NCBI RefSeq assembly: GCF_029870595.1
Contig: NZ_JAPDIR010000002.1
Coordinates: 248,001 to 312,000, forward strand
Length of the DNA stretch: 64,000 nt
Reading direction: 5' to 3'
Origin: Sphingomonas sp. CBMAI 2297
Lineage (GTDB): Bacteria; Pseudomonadota; Alphaproteobacteria; Sphingomonadales; Sphingomonadaceae
A program made the position numbers and the translations under genes. Below the pieces are notes generated by a model. That model was not told where the DNA came from and ran no database searches. It saw only the letters and a program-made list of their open reading frames with translations. Positions 58,320 through 64,000 of the stretch are shown one piece after another (positions within the stretch are counted from its first letter, which is position 1; each line of letters starts with the position of its first letter).

Positions 58320-59912
58320 ATGCAGACTGTCGAGACGTTGAACGAGGGCCTGAAGCGCGCCTACACGCTCAAGATCACTGCCAAGGACATCGATTCGAAG
58401 GTCGATGCCGAGGTCAAGCGGGTTGCCCCGCAGGTCCGCATGCCGGGCTTCCGCCCGGGCAAGGTGCCGACCAACCTGATCCGCAAGATGCATGGCGAGG
58501 CGATCGCGCAGGACGCGCTCAACAGCTCGATCCAGGAAGGCGTGCAGAAGCTGATCGCCGACCACAAGCTGCGCCCGGCCGTGTCGCCGTCGGTGAGCCT
58601 GGAAGGCGAATATGCGCCCGGCGGCGATGCCGAGATCAAGGTCGAGCTGGAGGTCTTGCCGGACGTCCCGACTCCCGCGATCGACGGCCTGAAGCTCGAG
58701 CGCCTGACCGTTCCGGTCAGCGAGGAAGAGGTGAACACCCAGCTCAAGCAGCTGGCCGGCCAGCAAAAGGCCTGGGCCGACGCGCCCGCCAAGCACAAGG
58801 CTGCCGAGGGCGACCAGGTGACCATGGACTTCGCCGGCACCGTCGACGGCGTCGCCTTTGACGGCGGCACCGGCACCGACATGTCGGTCGAGATCGGCAC
58901 CGGCCGCCTGATCCCGGGCTTCGAGGACCAGCTCGTCGGCGTGAAGACCGGCGACGAGAAGACGATCGACGTCGCCTTCCCGGCCGATTACGGCGTGCCC
59001 GACCTGGCCGGCAAGCCGGCGCAGTTCGCGCTCAAGATCACCGCGGTGAAGACCGCCGGCGAGACCGAGATCAACGACGATTTCGCCAAGACGCTGGGCC
59101 TGCAGAGCCTGGAGCAGCTCACCGGCCTGCTCAAGGGCCAGCTCGAGCAGCAGCTGGGCGGCCTGACCCGCACCTATATGAAGCGCAAGCTGCTCGACCA
59201 GCTGGCCGCCGGCCATGACTTCGAGGTTCCGCCCTCGATGGTCGATGCCGAGTTCGACCAGATCTGGCACCAGCTCCAGCACGAAGCCGAGCACGAGGCC
59301 GATCCGGCCGCGGCGAAGGAGGAGCTGGAAGCCGAGCGCGCCGATTATGTGAAGATCGCCGAGCGCCGCGTGCGGCTGGGCCTGCTCCTCTCGGAGATCG
59401 GGACCGCGAACGGCGTCGAGGTCACGCCGAACGAGATGAACCAGCTGATCGCGCAGGCCGCTGCCCAGTACAGCCCGAACGATCGCGAGCGCTTCTACCA
59501 ATATGTCCGCAACGAGCCGATGGCCGCCGCCCAGCTGCGCGCGCCGCTGTTCGAGGACAAGGTGGTCGACTTCCTGTTCGACAAGGCCGAGATCAGCGAC
59601 CGCGAAGTGACCCGCGAGGAGCTGGAAGCCGCGATCGAGAGCGATGACGGCTTCGACACCGGCACCCACACGCACGATCACGACAACCACAAGCCGCGCA
59701 AGTCGAAGAAGGCGGAAGCCGGCGAGGGCGAGGCCAAGGCCGAGAAGAAGCCCGCCGCCAAGGCGAAGAAGGCCGACGCCGAGCCGGCCGAAGCCGAGGC
59801 GGCCAAGAAGCCGGCCGCCAAAAAGGCTCCGGCCAAGAAGGCGGACGATGCCGAGGGCGAGGCCGAGGCCAAGCCCGCCAAGAAGGCGCCGGCGAAGAAG
59901 AAAGCCGACTGA
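58320..59912 (+). CDS. tig: Trigger factor with long Lys/Ala-rich C-terminal tail
   Basis: 530 aa; E. coli trigger factor is 432. N-terminal ribosome-binding domain with the signature MPGFRPGKVP (residues about 41-50), a PPIase FKBP domain (EGDQVTMDFAGTVDGVAFDG, GRLIPGFEDQLVGVKTGDEK), and the C-terminal chaperone arms (FEVPPSMVDAEFDQIWHQLQ, RVRLGLLLSEIGTANGVEVT). From about 445 the sequence becomes a His cluster (THTHDHDNHK) and repeated KKPAAKKAPAKK units with acidic spacers, like histone-H1 tails. Start ATG 58320 chosen because the family starts MQ-VET and residues upstream derive from the tRNA. Confidence 0.96.
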   Translation: MQTVETLNEGLKRAYTLKITAKDIDSKVDAEVKRVAPQVRMPGFRPGKVPTNLIRKMHGEAIAQDALNSSIQEGVQKLIADHKLRPAVSPSVSLEGEYAPGGDAEIKVELEVLPDVPTPAIDGLKLERLTVPVSEEEVNTQLKQLAGQQKAWADAPAKHKAAEGDQVTMDFAGTVDGVAFDGGTGTDMSVEIGTGRLIPGFEDQLVGVKTGDEKTIDVAFPADYGVPDLAGKPAQFALKITAVKTAGETEINDDFAKTLGLQSLEQLTGLLKGQLEQQLGGLTRTYMKRKLLDQLAAGHDFEVPPSMVDAEFDQIWHQLQHEAEHEADPAAAKEELEAERADYVKIAERRVRLGLLLSEIGTANGVEVTPNEMNQLIAQAAAQYSPNDRERFYQYVRNEPMAAAQLRAPLFEDKVVDFLFDKAEISDREVTREELEAAIESDDGFDTGTHTHDHDNHKPRKSKKAEAGEGEAKAEKKPAAKAKKADAEPAEAEAAKKPAAKKAPAKKADDAEGEAEAKPAKKAPAKKKAD

Positions 59913-59937
59913 GGCCCTTCTCCTTCGAGGGAAATGC

Positions 59938-59977
59938 AAGGCCCTCGCTCCCTGGCGGAGCGGGGGCCTTTGCTTTT
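59938..59977 (+). terminator. Rho-independent terminator of tig
   Basis: AAGGCCC (59938-59944) with CGCTCC pairs with GGAGCG and GGGCCTT (59964-59970), followed by TGCTTTT. Placed 25 bases after the tig stop. Confidence 0.85.
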
Positions 59978-60098
59978 AGGGGGGAGGGACTGCCCGAGGC
60001 CCGAGGACGGCGACCGGCGCGGGGCGCGGGCGATCCCCTGGATCGTGGCTATAGCGGCGACCGGGTTGGCCGGATGCGCACGCCGATCGCGCCGATCT

Positions 60099-60686
60099 TC
60101 AGGCGAAGACCCGGGCGAGTTCCGGTCCACGCAGGCGGGCTTGCGCGGCCACGATCTCACGCAGCATCTGGATGGCGACCAGTGCGAGGGCGACGTCGGC
60201 AACGCCCTGCGCCCAGAACCCGGCCTGATCGTCGCCGCGCGTGAAGATCATGGCGATCGCGGCCGCGAAGCCATGGAGGAGCCACAGGCCCCACCAGATG
60301 GCGACGATCGGCTCGTTATGGCCAAGGTCCTGGCGGCCATGGCTGGCATTCCACAACTCGCGCATGCCCTGATAGGGCACGAACAGATTCGCGATCGGCA
60401 CCGCGAACCACCAGATGCGCGCGCCCGGGGTGAACTCGAGCGCGTCGAAGCCGAAGGCGATCAGGTTGCGGCCGGCGCGATGGATCCACATGCAGAACAG
60501 CACGATAGTCGCGAGCTTGATCAGCGCGGCGATCCCGTTGAGGCCGTCGGCGTTGGGCGCGATCACGGCGGAATAGAAGACGGGGAACAGCCGCGCGCCG
60601 CCGAACAGCAACGGCTTGTAGAACGCATCGATGGTCACCATCGCGATGACGGCCGGCGTCAACAGCCCCAGGCTTCGTATTTCCAT
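60099..60686 (-). CDS. DUF4328 membrane protein
   Basis: 195 aa with four hydrophobic helices. The segment FTPGARIWWFAVPIANLFVP followed by YQGMRELWNASHG is the hallmark of DUF4328 (FtP...WWFiPi.NL.kPyqam.elw). FYSAVIAPNADGLNGIAAL precedes it, and AIAMIFTRGDDQAGFWAQGV follows. No function is established for the family. Monocistronic; divergent from a GT2 gene across 95 bp. Confidence 0.88.
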   Translation of the reverse strand: MEIRSLGLLTPAVIAMVTIDAFYKPLLFGGARLFPVFYSAVIAPNADGLNGIAALIKLATIVLFCMWIHRAGRNLIAFGFDALEFTPGARIWWFAVPIANLFVPYQGMRELWNASHGRQDLGHNEPIVAIWWGLWLLHGFAAAIAMIFTRGDDQAGFWAQGVADVALALVAIQMLREIVAAQARLRGPELARVFA

Positions 60687-60781
60687 GCGTTACCCCCTTC
60701 GTGGAAGATGCGCGGGGCCTTGCGGCTTGCCAAGGTGAAATTGGTGTCGAACGGTAACCATTTCCGCCCTATGGCTGGCAC

Positions 60782-61708
60782 ATGAGCAAGCCGACCGTCG
60801 CCGTTATCCTGCCCTGCTACAATGAAGAAGCCGCGATCGCGCAGACGATCGAGGGGTTCCGCAAGGTGCTGCCGGATGCGGCCATCTACGTCTATGACAA
60901 CAACAGCCGCGACCGGACGATCGAAGTCGCGCGGGCGGCCGGCGCGGTGGTCCGCGGCGAGCGGATGCAGGGCAAGGGCAATGTCGTCCGCCGGATGTTC
61001 GCCGATGTCGAGGCCGACATCTATGTGATGGCGGACGGCGATGCGACTTATGATCCGGCCGCGGCGCCCGCCATGGTGGCGCGGGTGGCCGAGGAGGGGC
61101 TCGACATGATCGTCGGCACGCGCGTGCACGAGGCGGCCGAGGCCTATCGTCGCGGGCACGTGCTCGGCAACCGGATGATGACCGGCATCCTCGCCAGTTT
61201 GTTCGGCCGCAGCTTCACCGATATCTTCTCGGGCTATCGCGTCTTCTCCCGCCGTTTCGTGAAGAGCTTCCCGGTGCTGTCCGCCGGCTTCGAGATCGAG
61301 ACCGAGATCAGTGTCCATGCCCTGGAGCTGAAGATGCCGGTGGGCGAGGTGGAGACGCGCTACTTCGCCCGGCCCGAGGGATCGGAGTCCAAGCTCAGCA
61401 CCTATCGCGACGGTTGGCGCATCCTGAAGACGATCGCGGTACTCTACCGGATCGAACGGCCGATGCTGTTCTTCGGCTGGATCGCCACGGTGTTCGCCGC
61501 GCTGGCGGTGGGGCTCAGCATTCCGCTGGCCGTCACCTGGTTCGAGACCGGACTGGTGCCGCGCTTCCCCACGGCGATCCTGGCGACGGGATTGATGATC
61601 CTTTCCTTCCTCAACCTGTTCACCGGACTGATCCTGGACACGGTGGTGCGCGGGCGGCGCGAGGTGCGGCGGCTCGCCTATCTGGCGCAGCCGGGGCCGC
61701 TCAAATAA
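60782..61708 (+). CDS. Family 2 glycosyltransferase with C-terminal membrane helices (DPM1/GtrB-like)
   Basis: 308 aa. GT-A core: VAVILPCYNEEAAIAQTIEG, VYDNNSRDRTIEVARAAGAV, MADGDATYDPAAAPAMVARV (DGDAT is the metal site) and SFTDIFSGYRVFSRRFVKSF. The C-terminus has two hydrophobic hairpin segments (LFFGWIATVFAALAVGLSIP, TAILATGLMILSFLNLFTGL), as in GtrB-like polyprenyl-phosphate glycosyltransferases. Likely loads undecaprenyl phosphate with a sugar for surface-glycan modification. Confidence 0.9.
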   Translation: MSKPTVAVILPCYNEEAAIAQTIEGFRKVLPDAAIYVYDNNSRDRTIEVARAAGAVVRGERMQGKGNVVRRMFADVEADIYVMADGDATYDPAAAPAMVARVAEEGLDMIVGTRVHEAAEAYRRGHVLGNRMMTGILASLFGRSFTDIFSGYRVFSRRFVKSFPVLSAGFEIETEISVHALELKMPVGEVETRYFARPEGSESKLSTYRDGWRILKTIAVLYRIERPMLFFGWIATVFAALAVGLSIPLAVTWFETGLVPRFPTAILATGLMILSFLNLFTGLILDTVVRGRREVRRLAYLAQPGPLK

Positions 61709-61904
61709 GCGCTCCGCGCGAATCGCGATCCGCATGGTCTTGGGAACATCCGATCCGATGAGGTCATGCCTCGCCGGATTGCTTCTCCATGGGTGCATGC
61801 CTCTCGGGAGTGGCCGGTTTGTAAAAGAAACTTCGATGGCCACCGCCAATTGATCGGTGATGATTATTTAATCCGTTGGTAGTTTTATTGAATTCATTGT
61901 TTGA

Positions 61905-61926
61905 TTTTCGTTAAATGAAACGAAAA
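61905..61926. promoter_or_regulatory. Operator-like dyad upstream of second TonB receptor
   Basis: TTTTCGTT (61905-61912), 6 bases, AACGAAAA (61919-61926): perfect 8-bp arms in a markedly AT-rich stretch about 105 bases before the receptor start. The gene-free gap 61709-62029 otherwise shows only AT-rich promoter-like sequence. The regulator is not known. Confidence 0.5.
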
Positions 61927-62029
61927 TGAAAAGATCATTACTTTACGGCTGCTGTCATTGTAACAATAATGCCAACTGCAATGCGTAGGGGCGCCCCGAT
62001 CAGGAATGAACCTGAGGGGGGTTACCCAT

Positions 62030-64000
62030 ATGCAGAACGTTTCCCGCTTCCGTCTGTCGCTGCTCGCGGGCGCGACGCTGCTCGCGCTGTCCGCGGCGCC
62101 GGCGCTGGCGCAGGACCAGACGGCGGCGACCGCCGCCGTTCAGGCCGACAACAACGACCAGGGCGGTCTGGGCGAGATCATCGTCACGGCGCAGCGTCGC
62201 GAGACCAACCTCCAGCAGACGCCGATCTCGATTTCGGTGCTGAGCACCGAGGCGCTCCAGGATCGCCACGTCCAGAGCCTGTTCAACCTGGCCGACGGCA
62301 CGGTGCCGTCGCTGCGCGTCGCGACGTTCGAGGCGCGCCAGTCGGCGCTGACCATCGGCATCCGCGGCATCGTTCCCTATGACCAGAACCAGACGGCCCG
62401 CGACGGCGGCGTCAGCGTCTATATCGACGGCGTCGCGCTCGGTAAGACCCAGGGCCTCAATGCCGCGCTGTTCGACATCGAGCGCATCGAAGTGCTGAAG
62501 GGCCCGCAGGGCACGCTGTTCGGCCGCAACACCGAAGGCGGCGCGCTGTCGATGGTCACCAAGGCGCCCACCGGCGAGTTCGGCGCGCGCATGACCGCCG
62601 GCGTCGGCAATTATGGCAGCCGCAACGCGGACATCCATCTCGACCTGCCGGCGTTCTTCAACATCGCGCTGAAGTTCGACGGCGTGTACCAGCACCAGGA
62701 TCCGACGGTGAAGGACCCGCTCGCGGGCTCGGTCGGCTGGAACTATTATGATCGCAAGGGCGGCCGCGCCGCCGCGCGCTGGACGCCGCTCGAGGGCCTG
62801 ACCGCGGACTTCTCCTATGACTATGCGAAGGACGAGAACACGCCGCAGTTCAGCCAGCTGATCAACTATAATCCGAACAACTACACCGTCGGCAGCTATA
62901 CCCCGGCGGGCGGCGCGCTCGGCACCACCCTGTATCTGCCGGGCACCGCCACCGCTTGCGGCGGCACCATCACGGCGGCCCAGGCCGCGGCCGGCCGTCT
63001 TCCCTGCGTCGCGCCGCTCGCGCCCGCGGTCGGGGTGCATCCGGAGCGCCAGAAGGTCGCCGATGTCGGCGTGCCGCAGCAGCCGAGCGTCGACATCACG
63101 CACGGCTTCACCTCGAACCTGAAGTACAAGGTCGCCCCGGGCCTCGAGCTGCGCTCGATCACCGCGTGGCGCGGCGTCAGCACCGACCAGTGGGACAATT
63201 CGGGCGGTCCGGAGCGCAGCACCTATGCGCCGAACGCGAACTTCAGCCGCTACAGCCTGTCGTTCCTGAAGCAGCACCAGTTCAGCCAGGAATTCCAGGC
63301 GGTCGGTACCTTCGACCAGTTCGATTTCGTCCTCGGCGCCTATTATTTCACCGAGCACGCGACCGAATATGCCGCGACGCCGCTCAGCAACCAGTGGAAC
63401 GCCGCCGGCACGGCCTACACCATCCGCAGCCCGATCATCGACAGCTCGGTGACCGGGAACATCAGCTCGGCCAATTCGGGCTATCAGCCCTATGCGCCGT
63501 CGTGCAACAACACCCTGGCCGCGACCGTCCCGCAGTTCACGAACAGCTGCCAGTTCATCACTCGCGCCAGCAAGGCCTGGGATCATAACTATTCGGCGTT
63601 CGGCAACCTGACCTTCTCGCCGGAAGGCACCGGGCTGCACTTCACCGCCGGCGGCCGCTTCACCAAGGACAAGCGCCATGGCGCGCTCTATGTGGTGAAC
63701 AACGCGGTGCAGGGCTTTACCTTCGAGAACAGCATCAGCCGCTTCGATCCGATGTTCAACATCTCGTACGATGCGACTCGCGACGTCCACTTCTACGCCA
63801 AATATTCGACCGGCTTCCGTGCCGGCGGCGCCAACGACCGGTCGCAGAGCTTCAACGCCTTCGGTCCGGAATCGGTGAAGTCGTACGAGGTCGGGGCGAA
63901 GATGGACTTCTTCGACCATCATGCCCGCCTGAACCTCGCCGGCTACATCATGGACCGCAGCAACACGCAGTTCGACTTCGACCTGTTCGATACGGCGGCG
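62030..64000 (+). CDS. TonB-dependent receptor (partial, runs off right edge)
   Basis: 657 codons present, no stop. Signal peptide MQNVSRFRLSLLAGATLLAL...PALA-QD, TonB-box-like EIIVTAQRRETNLQQTPISI, plug with VSVYIDGVALGKTQGLNAAL and IERIEVLKGPQGTLFGRNTE, then barrel strands. The first strands of the barrel and the YYFTEHATEYAAT segment resemble the same broad clade as the receptor at 25102, but the loops differ, so the substrate probably differs. GAGGGGGG precedes ATG 62030 by eight bases. The AT-rich upstream region with a dyad suggests regulated expression. Confidence 0.92.
   Translation, partial: MQNVSRFRLSLLAGATLLALSAAPALAQDQTAATAAVQADNNDQGGLGEIIVTAQRRETNLQQTPISISVLSTEALQDRHVQSLFNLADGTVPSLRVATFEARQSALTIGIRGIVPYDQNQTARDGGVSVYIDGVALGKTQGLNAALFDIERIEVLKGPQGTLFGRNTEGGALSMVTKAPTGEFGARMTAGVGNYGSRNADIHLDLPAFFNIALKFDGVYQHQDPTVKDPLAGSVGWNYYDRKGGRAAARWTPLEGLTADFSYDYAKDENTPQFSQLINYNPNNYTVGSYTPAGGALGTTLYLPGTATACGGTITAAQAAAGRLPCVAPLAPAVGVHPERQKVADVGVPQQPSVDITHGFTSNLKYKVAPGLELRSITAWRGVSTDQWDNSGGPERSTYAPNANFSRYSLSFLKQHQFSQEFQAVGTFDQFDFVLGAYYFTEHATEYAATPLSNQWNAAGTAYTIRSPIIDSSVTGNISSANSGYQPYAPSCNNTLAATVPQFTNSCQFITRASKAWDHNYSAFGNLTFSPEGTGLHFTAGGRFTKDKRHGALYVVNNAVQGFTFENSISRFDPMFNISYDATRDVHFYAKYSTGFRAGGANDRSQSFNAFGPESVKSYEVGAKMDFFDHHARLNLAGYIMDRSNTQFDFDLFDTAA

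Overview
The window looks like a piece of a Sphingomonadales (Sphingomonas-type) chromosome. It is GC-rich and carries two large TonB-dependent receptors with sphingomonad-style plug regions, a GatCAB amidotransferase operon, a SWIB-domain protein, a non-catalytic dihydroorotase paired with pyrB, and many short-overlap operons. The genus is an inference from gene content; no rRNA or marker search was possible.

Region 1 (1-9066) is accessory. It begins inside a P2-like prophage: scaffold O (partial, minus strand), divergent terminase P and portal Q (plus strand), with a perfect 19-bp dyad between O and P in the place of a P2 late-promoter activator site. Beyond Q lie a terminator-like stem, an IS5-family transposase remnant, small unknown genes, and a site at 4940-4961 that closely resembles the P2 cohesive end in the expected orientation. 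Past cos, where P2 carries tin/old, sits a two-gene cassette: an Eco57I/PglX-like N6-adenine DNA methyltransferase directly followed by a PIN-domain nuclease, preceded by a low-GC block of inverted CCCAATAT motifs and a 30-bp perfect palindrome. No replication, repressor or integrase genes lie between this cassette and tRNA-Arg(CCT), so the element looks deleted or rearranged.

Region 2 (9067-25000) is chromosomal. It has tRNA-like 90-bp tandem repeats, a glycosyltransferase coupled to an unusual DegT aminotransferase/FAD-oxidoreductase fusion, DEAD-box helicase plus YaiI, qorB/HxlR, a chemoreceptor, an HI0933-like flavoprotein, a SWIB protein, leuA with a candidate leader-peptide attenuator, and a folate operon (folE-SDR-folB).

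Region 3 (25000-47000) holds a TonB receptor, a small GIY-YIG nuclease gene bracketed by 27-bp perfect inverted repeats, TMEM175, the branched-chain amino acid genes ilvB-ilvN-(secreted unknown)-ilvC, head-to-head miaA/serB with overlapping start codons, a tailspike-like beta-helix protein, an orphan ParA-RHH-TPR/SPOR cluster, pyrB with inactive pyrC', and ruvX.

Region 4 (46500-64000) holds a DUF3089 hydrolase, DUF4153, gatCAB, secreted proteins and a cyclophilin, a desaturase divergent from an ArsR regulator, a Crp/Fnr regulator, two tiny coupled ORFs, tRNA-Leu(TAG), trigger factor with a long Lys/Ala tail, DUF4328, a GT2 transferase, and a second TonB receptor cut by the right edge. A family of REP-like inverted repeats (CATCCCCGC...GGATCC type) is scattered through the intergenic spaces of regions 2-4.
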